Shown: positions 18,838 to 26,503 of the stretch, piece after piece
Position numbering within the stretch: the stretch's first letter is position 1
Layout of the letters: every line of letters begins with the position of its first letter
Made by a program: the position numbers and the translations under genes
DNA from: Halomonas korlensis
GTDB lineage: Bacteria > Pseudomonadota > Gammaproteobacteria > Pseudomonadales > Halomonadaceae
Length of the DNA stretch: 64,000 nt
Reading direction: 5' to 3'
Assembly (NCBI RefSeq): GCF_900116705.1
Contig: NZ_FPBP01000011.1
Coordinates: 1 to 64,000 of the forward strand
The notes under the pieces: model-generated
What the model was told of the DNA's origin: nothing
Seen by the model: only the letters and a program-made list of their open reading frames with translations
Databases searched by the model: none

Positions 18838-19512
18838 ATGTTCGACTGGCTCGTGGCTCACCAGGAACTGGTCACCATACTGACCAATATCGGCACACTG
18901 CTTATTTGGTTAGTGTATGCACAATTACTCTATTTCGGCTTTCGTCGCCAGCGTCGACCGCGGCTGATCATCAATCGAGGCAAGAACAAGGACATCCACG
19001 CTCGCTGCATCATCAGTAACATGAGCGCCGAGCCCATCTATATTCAACACATCCTTGCCGAACTGAAGACCACGGACGGCAAACTGACCATGGACGTGAC
19101 GGACTGGGAGGAAAGGCCCTCCGGGAAAGAGGGTGAATCCACCCGGCAAGCGCCCAGAGAAGAGTCCTCGTCAGACGGTACACGGCAGGGCCCGCTGCAG
19201 GCCGGCGACTTCCTGCATATCGCCAGCTTCAACAACTTGATTCACTCGGTTGCCGAGGAAAACGATATTGTCCTGCAGGATGGCCGTCCTGTCGGAGATC
19301 TAGCGTTCATCTCGCTGACGATTCGTCTGATCTGCATTTACGGCTCGGAAGACCAGCCGATTGGTGCCGAGCGTTGTTTTTACCTCAAGGATGACAAGCA
19401 ACCTTACAGCCTAGTGCCCAACAACTGGGATACGCGCCGGCTGGCCTCGATGTGGCAGCGTCGCAAGTTGCGCCAGTTGATCAAGCGGCTCAATAGCACC
19501 CCCAGTACCTAA
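18838..19512 (+). CDS. Hypothetical membrane-anchored protein
   Basis: A 224-residue protein with one transmembrane helix near the N-terminus (ILTNIGTLLIWLVYAQLLYF, residues about 14-33), then a basic stretch and a soluble beta-rich domain; a Ser/Glu-rich insertion (about residues 93-120) looks disordered. Arg/Lys-rich tail. I do not recognise the family. ATG 18838 is chosen over GTG 18829 because AAGGAG sits 8 bp upstream of it. Confidence 0.72.
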   Translation: MFDWLVAHQELVTILTNIGTLLIWLVYAQLLYFGFRRQRRPRLIINRGKNKDIHARCIISNMSAEPIYIQHILAELKTTDGKLTMDVTDWEERPSGKEGESTRQAPREESSSDGTRQGPLQAGDFLHIASFNNLIHSVAEENDIVLQDGRPVGDLAFISLTIRLICIYGSEDQPIGAERCFYLKDDKQPYSLVPNNWDTRRLASMWQRRKLRQLIKRLNSTPST

Positions 19513-19573
19513 CACAAGTACCTGGCACAACTGACATACCGTCCTGTCGCCATTCAGGCTTGGAGTATGTCTC

Positions 19574-19971
19574 ATGAACAACGTCATACTGATCACGGGA
19601 GGCAGCCGTGGCATCGGTGCGGCAGCGGCCACACTGGCCGCCGCCCGTGGTTATCGTGTCTGCATCAATTATCACCACAACAAGGCTGCAGCCGATGCCG
19701 TCGTCGAAGGCATACAACGAGATGGCGGCACGGGGATCGCCGTGGCCGCAGATGTCTCGCGCGAGGCGGACGTCGAACGGCTTTTTTCATCTACACGGAC
19801 ATGCATGCCAGCGGTGGGGAGCCGGATCGCGTCGATCGACTCAAGGCGTCTCTGCCGATGCAGCGCGGTGGTCTTCCGCACGAAGTGGCCAATGCGATTC
19901 TGTGGTTTTGTCGGAGGAAGCCTCCTATACGACCGGGTCATTCATCCATCGAGCTGACGGGTGGAAAGTAG
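19574..19971 (+). pseudogene. Short-chain dehydrogenase/reductase, internally deleted
   Basis: The first 68 or so codons give a clean SDR N-terminus: NNVILITGGSRGIGAAAA (NAD(P)-binding TGxxxGIG) through VAADVSREADVERLF. At about 19781-19787 the frame jumps to an SDR C-terminus in another frame (TDMHASGGEPDRVDRLKASLPMQRGG, quoted here only as TDMHASGGEPDRV, then EVANAILWF), and a further shift is needed for SEEASYTTGSF, with IELTGGK back in the second frame. The central part, including the catalytic Ser and YxxxK, is missing, roughly 110-130 residues compared with a normal 245-250 aa enzyme. This is a non-functional remnant made by an internal deletion plus frameshifts. Confidence 0.85.
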
Positions 19972-20011
19972 CCCGTCATCAGTAAGGCTGAATACCTCGG
20001 CTGGTGACGGG
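19972..20011. terminator. hairpin after SDR remnant
   Basis: An 11-bp stem with one G-U pair, CCCGTCATCAG (19972-19982) with CTGGTGACGGG (20001-20011), lies between the SDR remnant and the convergent peptidase gene. There is no strong T-run. Confidence 0.45.
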
Positions 20012-20045
20012 ACAACCTTTACCCCTGGGGCGTTATCGCCGCCGG

Positions 20046-21320
20046 TTACTTGGGCTCTTTCGCATCGTCCGGCCTGTTCGAATCGTCCGGCTTGGCGGAA
20101 CCCTGATGGCTCAGCGGACCCGCCTGGTCGAGCCGGGGATGGTTATCGAGGAACTCCCGATGCGGGTCCGGCAGGGCGTCGAGTGCCTGGAGCGTATGCG
20201 TGAGTGCATGAATCGCTGCCAGCAGATCCTGGGTATTGCCGGTTTCCGAGATGGTATGCATGTTGCGGATCGGGAAGCCGATGGAGGTGGCGGCACAATC
20301 CACCGCTGCCAGCACCCCGGCCATGCCGTCGGTCCCCGTATCTACCCCGACGATATCGCGCTGCATGGGTATGCCATGTTCCTTGGCGGCGCTCTCGATA
20401 ATGCGGTTGAGTTGCTCGCTGGCGATGGCGCCGACCGCCATGGTGAAGCCTTTGCCCATCTCTAATGGCTGCATGCGACGGTCGCCGATGCCGGGGGCAG
20501 CCACATAGTCGTGGTTAACATCCACCCCGATCAGCGCATCGGGCTTGAAGACCCCGGCCATCACCCGACTACCGAATCGCCCGATTTCCTCGTAACTGGC
20601 AATGGTGAACAGCACGCGCACCTGCGTCGTGCCGCCTGCCTCGGCGATCAGGCGTGCCACCTCGGTGGTGACGAAACAGCCCAGCCCATTGTCCAGGTAG
20701 GCACCGTAGAAGGTGTCCGGGCTGAAGCCGTGGCGAATGGGGCGGTCCAGAAGGATGGCATCGCCGGGGCGCACCCCCAGGTTCTCGACCTGCTGCTTCT
20801 TGTTCTCGCCATGGATCTGCAGGTCCAGATAGATCTGCTCCTTCTTCAATCCCTTGCTGCCGTCGCGCACTGCGGGATCGGCAAAATGGATGGCGCCCAG
20901 CGCTTCTACCGTGCCGCCCTCGAGTACACGATACTGGCCCGGGTGTTGTGGGTCTTCGCTGAACAGCTTGACCTCGTGGCCGATCAGCACGGTGGGCAGG
21001 AAGGAGTCGGTATTGATCCAGATCTTGCCGTCGTCCCCGATGCTGCGTACCTGCATGCGGATCTTGTCCGCATGGCCGATGATCATGACCTTGAACATGT
21101 CGTCACGGCCCGGATGGGTGTCCAGCACCACGCCGGCATGGCCCTTGAATTGGTGCATGTGCCAGCCGTCTGGGGCGAAGGTATCGAAGTGGGGCTTGAG
21201 AATGCCATAGGTCATCGCCGCCTCGAGCCCGACCGGGCTGGGGGCATCGAGAATGCGCCGCATCAATTCGAATTGCGACTCGGGCATGGGAGTGGTCCAG
21301 GGCTTTTGGGTCTCGCTCAT
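20046..21320 (-). CDS. M42-family metallopeptidase (glutamyl-aminopeptidase/endoglucanase-like)
   Basis: A 424-residue di-metal peptidase. Ligand stretches in order: MIIGHADKIRMQV (about residue 75; His ligand, Asp nearby), YLDNGLGCF (bridging Asp), SYEEIGRFGSR (catalytic Glu and Glu ligand), IGVDVNHD (Asp ligand) and RNMHTISETGNTQD (His ligand). M42 enzymes are large tetrahedral cytosolic aminopeptidases, though family members are often mis-named endoglucanases. The last 40 residues are polar and Pro/Asp-rich, likely disordered. Confidence 0.87.
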   Translation of the reverse strand: MSETQKPWTTPMPESQFELMRRILDAPSPVGLEAAMTYGILKPHFDTFAPDGWHMHQFKGHAGVVLDTHPGRDDMFKVMIIGHADKIRMQVRSIGDDGKIWINTDSFLPTVLIGHEVKLFSEDPQHPGQYRVLEGGTVEALGAIHFADPAVRDGSKGLKKEQIYLDLQIHGENKKQQVENLGVRPGDAILLDRPIRHGFSPDTFYGAYLDNGLGCFVTTEVARLIAEAGGTTQVRVLFTIASYEEIGRFGSRVMAGVFKPDALIGVDVNHDYVAAPGIGDRRMQPLEMGKGFTMAVGAIASEQLNRIIESAAKEHGIPMQRDIVGVDTGTDGMAGVLAAVDCAATSIGFPIRNMHTISETGNTQDLLAAIHALTHTLQALDALPDPHREFLDNHPRLDQAGPLSHQGSAKPDDSNRPDDAKEPK

Positions 21321-21386
21321 AGGGTCTCTCTTTCGACGATCTTGGACGAAGATGATGGCGTGCGGGGCCGGGAACTGTATCCAGAC

Positions 21387-21974
21387 TCAGTTTCTCAGCT
21401 TTTCCAGGGTGCCTACCAGCCGCTGACAGACACCATCGAGTTTCGCCTGTTGTCTGGTGTCGGTCAGGCGGCCTTCGCTGAAGGCATCACCGGCGTTACT
21501 CACGGCGAGCTGGTCTGGCAGTACCGTTACCCCGATATTGTTCAGCAGCTGACGAATCAACGCCAGGCTGCGCAGTCCACCGAGCCCACCGGGTGACGCG
21601 GAGACGACCGCGGCGAACTTGCCCTCGAACAGCGCCAGACCGCTCTCCCCTTCATGGGGGCGCGTGAGCCAGTCGATGGTGTTCTTGAGCAAGGGGGTGA
21701 TAAAACCGTTATATTCCGGTGAGGCGATCAGCAGTCCGTGATGTTGTGAGAGCCGCTCGCGCAATGCGAGGGCATTGTCGGGCAGCCCGCTTCCAGCCTC
21801 TAGATCGCCATCGTAGAGTGGCAGCGGAAAATCCCCCAAGTCGATGAAGCTGGCAGTGCCGCCCAACGCATCGATGCGCTCGGCACAAAGCTGTGCCAAC
21901 TGCTTGTTGAAGGAATCTTTGCGGCGACTGCCAGCGAAGACGAGAATCCGGGGCGTGTGCGAAAGGTCTACCAT
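21387..21974 (-). CDS. NADPH-dependent FMN reductase-like protein
   Basis: A 195-residue flavoprotein of the ChrR/YieF/ArsH-like group. RILVFAGSRRKDSFN is the FMN phosphate-binding loop and SPEYNGFITPLLKNTIDWLTRP is the family signature (SPEYNGFITPLLKN). Members reduce quinones, chromate or other acceptors; the substrate here is unknown. GAGG lies 10 bp before ATG 21974. Same direction as, and about 65 bp upstream of, the M42 gene. Confidence 0.9.
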   Translation of the reverse strand: MVDLSHTPRILVFAGSRRKDSFNKQLAQLCAERIDALGGTASFIDLGDFPLPLYDGDLEAGSGLPDNALALRERLSQHHGLLIASPEYNGFITPLLKNTIDWLTRPHEGESGLALFEGKFAAVVSASPGGLGGLRSLALIRQLLNNIGVTVLPDQLAVSNAGDAFSEGRLTDTRQQAKLDGVCQRLVGTLEKLRN

Positions 21975-22133
21975 GCAGGCTATTCCTCATGAAAGGTTGG
22001 GAATGCAAGAATCATCACGGTTCGCTGTCCTCAGCACAACATCTCGAAGCAGATGTCTCGCGGTCAGCCAATGCACCATGACGCCGTCATCGTTCAAGAA
22101 CGCTTGGCGTCTTAACCCTCCAAGGAGAGGGCA

Positions 22134-23216
22134 ATGACCATTATCTTGTTTGTGGTGGGGCTGGTGCTGCTGATTGTCGGCGCCGAAGCCTTGGTGCGTG
22201 GGGCCTCGCGCCTGGCGGCACGGCTGGGTATCTCGCCGCTGATCATCGGGCTTACGGTGGTGGCCTTCGGCACGAGTTCGCCGGAGCTGGCGGTAAGCCT
22301 CAAGGCGGCACTGGCCGACCAGGCGGGTATCGCCATGGGCAATGTGGTGGGCAGCAATATCTTCAACGTGCTGTTCATTCTGGGGGTGTCGGCGTTGATC
22401 GTGCCGCTGGTGGTGGCGCAACAGCTGATCCGCTTCGACATCCCGTTGATGATCCTGCTGTCGGTGGTGTTGCTGCTGCTGACTCTGGATGGGCTCGTTG
22501 GGCGCGTCGATGGTTTCCTGCTGGTCGCCGGGCTTGCCGCCTATCTGGGCTTTCTGTTGTGGCAGAACACGCAGCAGAACCAGCGCGCCAACGCGGTTGC
22601 AGCTGAGGAGGGCACGCAGGTCAGCGCCAGCGAGGCGCCCTGGGCGCTCAATCTGGGCATGATCGTGGGTGGGCTGGCGCTGCTGGTGTTGGGGTCGCGG
22701 TGGTTCGTTGACGGCGCCGTGGCGCTTGCCGCCTACCTGGGCGTGAGCGATCAGATTATCGGCTTGACGATCATCGCTGCCGGAACCTCCCTGCCCGAGG
22801 TAGTCACCTCGCTGATTGCGGCCCTGCGCGGCGAACGTGACATCGCCGTGGGTAATGTGGTGGGCAGCAATATCTTCAATATCCTCGGCGTGCTGGGACT
22901 GGCCGGCCTGTTGGCCCCTTCGGGAATTGCCGTCTCCTCGGCCATGGTGGGGTTCGATATTCCGGTGATGATCGTGGTCGCCCTGGCCTGTCTGCCGATA
23001 TGCTTTACTGCCGGTGCCATCAGCCGTTGGGAAGGGGGCGTCTTGCTGGGGTATTACGTGGCCTACACTGTATATCTCGTACTGGGCGAGTCACATCATG
23101 ATGCCCTGGCGGGGTACAACAGCGTGATGGTGTCATTCGTGATGCCGCTCACGGTGCTGACGCTGGCCGTTTTCTCCTTGCAGGAAGTGAAGCGGCGGCG
23201 GGCCACGGGAGCGTGA
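22134..23216 (+). CDS. Calcium/sodium antiporter, CaCA family (YrbG-like)
   Basis: A 360-residue inner-membrane exchanger with about ten helices. The two alpha-repeats that form the ion path are clear: GTSSPELAVSL with MGNVVGSNIFN (about residues 44-83), and GTSLPEVVTSL with VGNVVGSNIFN (about residues 220-255). A loop rich in Gln and Ala (about residues 140-165) separates the halves. The ion is not settled by sequence; YrbG-type proteins are annotated as Na+/Ca2+ or K+-linked exchangers. AAGGAGAGG precedes the ATG. Confidence 0.92.
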   Translation: MTIILFVVGLVLLIVGAEALVRGASRLAARLGISPLIIGLTVVAFGTSSPELAVSLKAALADQAGIAMGNVVGSNIFNVLFILGVSALIVPLVVAQQLIRFDIPLMILLSVVLLLLTLDGLVGRVDGFLLVAGLAAYLGFLLWQNTQQNQRANAVAAEEGTQVSASEAPWALNLGMIVGGLALLVLGSRWFVDGAVALAAYLGVSDQIIGLTIIAAGTSLPEVVTSLIAALRGERDIAVGNVVGSNIFNILGVLGLAGLLAPSGIAVSSAMVGFDIPVMIVVALACLPICFTAGAISRWEGGVLLGYYVAYTVYLVLGESHHDALAGYNSVMVSFVMPLTVLTLAVFSLQEVKRRRATGA

Positions 23217-23255
23217 TGGGACTTTGCCGATGACGTCAAGACAGGATAGGTGACC

Positions 23256-23693
23256 ATGGAGCACTTCATGCGAGCGGCTCTCGACCAGGCGCGTCAAGGG
23301 TTGGCGGAAGGCGGCATTCCCATTGGCTCAGTACTGGTGCATCGAGGTGTGATCCTCGGGCGCGGTCGAAATCGCCGCGTGCAACTGGGCAGTGCCGTGC
23401 TGCATGGGGGAATCGACGCATTGGACAATTCCGGTCGCCACGAGGCGTCGATTTACCGCGAAAGCGTTCTTTACACCACGTTATCGCCCTGTGCGATGTG
23501 CAGCGGGGCCATCCTGCTGTTCGGTATTCCCAAGGTGGTAGTGGGCGAGAACCAGACCTACATGGGCGAAGAGGCGCTGTTGCGTTCCCGCGGCGTCGAG
23601 GTAGAAGTCTTGCAGTCGTCAGAGTGCATCGACATGCTGCAAGCCTTCATCGCGGCGTCGCCAGCGCTATGGCACGAAGATATCGGCGAATGA
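23256..23693 (+). CDS. Cytosine deaminase-like protein (Fcy1 type) with altered catalytic site
   Basis: A 145-residue CMP/dCMP-type zinc deaminase closest to yeast cytosine deaminase: GGIPIGSVLV, GRGRNRRVQLGSAVLHG, TTLSPCAMCSGAILLFGIPKVVVGEN and the C-terminal ALWHEDIGE. Zinc ligands His and the PCxxC cysteines are present. However, the HxE motif that supplies the catalytic proton-shuttle Glu reads HGGI (codons CAT GGG GGA ATC) where yeast has HGEI, so Glu is replaced by Gly. A GAA to GGA change would explain it. As written, the enzyme should be inactive. ATG 23256 is preferred to GTG 23250 by spacing from AGGA. Confidence 0.85.
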   Translation: MEHFMRAALDQARQGLAEGGIPIGSVLVHRGVILGRGRNRRVQLGSAVLHGGIDALDNSGRHEASIYRESVLYTTLSPCAMCSGAILLFGIPKVVVGENQTYMGEEALLRSRGVEVEVLQSSECIDMLQAFIAASPALWHEDIGE

Positions 23694-23709
23694 CCGAGGC
23701 TGTGCTGCC

Positions 23710-24468
23710 ATGAAAAAGTCTCGCTACACCTCGATCGAGGAAGAACATCATCCCGAGGCGATACGGCGGCGTTTGCATGCTCCCAACAAGGTCCAGACGG
23801 TCCCGGATGCCATCCTGGGGGGGATCGATGGCTGCGTGACCACCTTTGCTGTGGTGTCAGGGGCCTTCGGGGCCGGCTTCTCGGCCTCGGTGGCGCTGGT
23901 GCTGGGGTTCGCCAACCTGCTGGCCGACGGATTCAGCATGGCGGTCAGCAACTATGAGTCAATTCAGGCCCAGCAGGAGCACATCGACGGTGTCCGCGAG
24001 AGCGAAAGACGCCATATCGAGCAGGTGCCGGAAGGGGAGCGTGAGGAGGTCCGCCAGATATTTCGCCAGAAGGGCTTTGATGGTGACATGCTGGAACGGG
24101 TGGTCGATATCATCAGCCAGGATCCCACTGTGTGGGTAGACACCATGCTTACCGAAGAGCATGGCCTGCAGACCCAGGCATTGAGCCCGCTGCGCTCCGC
24201 TGCCACGACCTTCGCGGCGTTCCTGATCGTCGGCATGATGCCATTGCTTCCCTATACCCTGGCAGCGCTCAGTGCGACGCAACAATTTTTGGCAAGCCTC
24301 ACGGTCGCGGCATTGATGTTCTTTCTGATCGGCATGCTGAAGAGCGTGGTTTACCACCAACCGGTAGTGCAATCGGGGTTGCGTACCCTGCTGATGGGCG
24401 GTGCTGCCTCAGGATTGGCCTTCGCGACGGGCTATCTGGCACATGCCTGGTTCGGGGTAGGAATATGA
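23710..24468 (+). CDS. VIT1/CCC1-family transporter
   Basis: A 252-residue membrane protein of the vacuolar iron transporter family, which moves Fe2+ or Mn2+. The first helix carries the family pattern ILGGIDGCVTTFAVVSGA, and the second has LGFANLLADGFSMAVSNY. A cytoplasmic Glu-rich region follows (about residues 83-150, with EHIDGVRESERRHIEQ), holding likely metal-binding acidic residues, then three further helices. It lies 16 bp after the deaminase gene and may be co-transcribed. Confidence 0.88.
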   Translation: MKKSRYTSIEEEHHPEAIRRRLHAPNKVQTVPDAILGGIDGCVTTFAVVSGAFGAGFSASVALVLGFANLLADGFSMAVSNYESIQAQQEHIDGVRESERRHIEQVPEGEREEVRQIFRQKGFDGDMLERVVDIISQDPTVWVDTMLTEEHGLQTQALSPLRSAATTFAAFLIVGMMPLLPYTLAALSATQQFLASLTVAALMFFLIGMLKSVVYHQPVVQSGLRTLLMGGAASGLAFATGYLAHAWFGVGI

Positions 24469-24677
24469 GACACAGACGGCAACCGATGTGTGGGTTCGCA
24501 GGGACCGAGGATTTGGTTGCCAAGAGAGAGGATAAGTCCGAGATTGGCCATAGGAACCATCCGCGAAAACGTGAGTCACCAGAAAAGCATGGGCCAGCGC
24601 TGATGGGCTAGTCCCAGAGTGTCGTTAGCCCATCACGTCAGCTCATCACGTTGTGTTCGCAATACAGGAGAAAAGTC

Positions 24678-25172
24678 ATGACCAAGAAGAAGGGCAAGGA
24701 AGACGCCACCAACGGCAGTCAAGCCCATTCGGAGGCGCCGCCAAAGGGAGGAAGCCCGCTGCGCGAGCTCGATCGTCTGATCGACAATCTCTTCGATCGA
24801 GATGGCCTCTTTCCGATGCGCTGGGACCGCCGACAGGCGGGCGGGGAACGGCGTACGCCTCGCGTCGATGTCATCGATCGTGATACGGAGGTATTGCTTC
24901 GCGCTGAACTGCCCGGTCTCGAGCGCGAGGATCTCGACGTTTCGGTTACCCAGAGTACGGTGACCATCAAGGGTGAGACGCATAGGGAAAGCCGGGAAGA
25001 GAAGGGCGACTACTATCGCAGCGAGATCTCTCATGGGACGTTCTCACGAACGGTAGCGCTGCCCAGCGAGGTCGACGCCGATAAGGCCGAAGCACGTTTT
25101 CACAACGGCATTCTGGAGCTTACCCTGCCGAAGCTTCAGGAAGACCATCGCCGCAAGGTCGAGGTGAAATGA
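24678..25172 (+). CDS. Hsp20/alpha-crystallin family small heat-shock protein
   Basis: A 164-residue holdase chaperone. A Gly/Ser-rich N-terminal arm (residues 1-60) is followed by the alpha-crystallin domain (about 62-155): RVDVIDRDTEVLLRAELPGL, then VTIKGE, then the A-x-x-x-N-G-(I/L)-L signature FHNGILELTLPK. The C-terminal IxI anchor is not obvious, though VEVK ends the chain. CAGGAG precedes ATG 24678 by 8 bp; nine codons upstream in frame are not used. Confidence 0.92.
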   Translation: MTKKKGKEDATNGSQAHSEAPPKGGSPLRELDRLIDNLFDRDGLFPMRWDRRQAGGERRTPRVDVIDRDTEVLLRAELPGLEREDLDVSVTQSTVTIKGETHRESREEKGDYYRSEISHGTFSRTVALPSEVDADKAEARFHNGILELTLPKLQEDHRRKVEVK

Positions 25173-25262
25173 GTTGCTGTGCATGAGCCTTGGCTGAAGA
25201 GAAACGCCAACCCACTAGTTGCCAGGTAGGCTGCACATCGCACGAAACGGGCTCGCCGTACC

Positions 25263-25547
25263 TTAGGCGCTGCGTACGGCGGGCTCGGCGTTGATATGCA
25301 GATGCACGGCACAGGCAACCCGCAGCATGGAGGCCAGGTTGGGCACGGTGCCCTTGGTCTGCATGACTTCCCCATACAACTCAGTGATGAATTGCCCGGT
25401 CGAAAGCTGCTGACGGCGAGCCAGGCCGTCGAGGATTTCCCAGAACTCGTTTTCCAGCCGCACGCTGGTCACGCTGCTCTGCAGGCGTAGCGAGCGGGTG
25501 GTGCATTCATAGCGTGCGGGATCGGTGGAGGCGTAAACATGACACAT
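25263..25547 (-). CDS. Ribbon-helix-helix domain protein (RHH_4 type)
   Basis: A 94-residue protein with a DNA-binding-like ribbon-helix-helix: strand SVTSVRLENEFWEILDGLA (residues about 28-46), then ARRQQLSTGQFITELYGEV. This fits the RHH_4 (PF13467-like) group, whose members have a longer helix than Arc/MetJ. Targets unknown. AGGAG lies 8 bp before ATG 25547; upstream in-frame codons have no domain content. Confidence 0.8.
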   Translation of the reverse strand: MCHVYASTDPARYECTTRSLRLQSSVTSVRLENEFWEILDGLARRQQLSTGQFITELYGEVMQTKGTVPNLASMLRVACAVHLHINAEPAVRSA

Positions 25548-25890
25548 GGCGTGATCTCCTGAGGCAGCGCGCCACGACCAACGATGGTGAAGCAACGGCT
25601 GAGTGGTGGCGAGGGTCGGACTTGCCGGCAATGGCATCTCTCGACAGTGCCTCCTCGAGCAATGATTGAGCATTAGACCATCGTCGATGTAGTAATCGGA
25701 TGTTACCCGGCAGGTGCGTTTTGCGCCTAGTCTCGATTCAGGTGCCGGGCATCGTTCTGTGCTTTTACCACAGCCAATGTCAGATCAACCCTCCCCACAA
25801 AAATCGCAGCACACACCAGGCCCCATAACAACAACTGCCATGGCACGAGTCACCGAGATCGGTACCGTGCTCCATCCGGAGAAGTCAGCA

Positions 25891-26457
25891 ATGAGTACAA
25901 CCCCGATTTCCCGTCGCGTCTTCCTCAAGGGAAGCGGCGGCGTTCTGGCTGGTACCCTGGCGTTCGCCAGTGGGCCGATCGCCCTGTTGGCGCCTACGCG
26001 CAGCTGGGCCATGCCTCTGGATTCGCTGAGTTCGCGCCAGGGCGAGACGCTATTGGCGATCACTCGGCAGATGTTCCCCCATCCCGGCCTGGAAGACGCC
26101 GTCTACGCGCATGTGGTCAAGAGCCTGGACCGCAAGGCGGACGATGCCGCCATGCACGAGCTGTTGCACGACGGTATCGCCGAGCTGGACAAGGCCGCCG
26201 GTGGCGACTGGCTGGCCGTTGAGGAGGACGAAAAGCTCGATTTCCTCGCGCCGATGGCGCCTAGTGCCTTCTTTCAGACGATTCGAGCCGATGCCGTGGT
26301 CTCGCTCTACGACAACCCGCTGGCCTATGCCCACTTCGGCTACCAGGGAGCCGAAGGCGATGGCGGTTATCTGACCAAGGGGTTCGATGATCTCACCTGG
26401 CTGCCCGACCCTGCCCAGCCCGAGGGCGGGTACCTGCCCAACGAGAGCGTTGGCTGA
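25891..26457 (+). CDS. Tat-exported gluconate 2-dehydrogenase subunit 3-like protein
   Basis: A 188-residue protein with a twin-arginine signal (SRRVFLKGSGG at residues 8-18, hydrophobic stretch, cleavage near SWA). The mature part (LLAITRQMFPHPGLED, DDLTWLPDPAQPEGG) matches the small subunit of membrane-bound GMC dehydrogenases, which escorts the FAD subunit through the Tat pathway. The gene 46 bp downstream encodes that FAD subunit. ATG 25891 is used because it begins the Tat signal; the frame is open further upstream. Confidence 0.85.
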   Translation: MSTTPISRRVFLKGSGGVLAGTLAFASGPIALLAPTRSWAMPLDSLSSRQGETLLAITRQMFPHPGLEDAVYAHVVKSLDRKADDAAMHELLHDGIAELDKAAGGDWLAVEEDEKLDFLAPMAPSAFFQTIRADAVVSLYDNPLAYAHFGYQGAEGDGGYLTKGFDDLTWLPDPAQPEGGYLPNESVG

Positions 26458-26503
26458 ATCGGCGACCCCAACGACAGAACAACAACATATTCGGAGACGC
26501 CAA

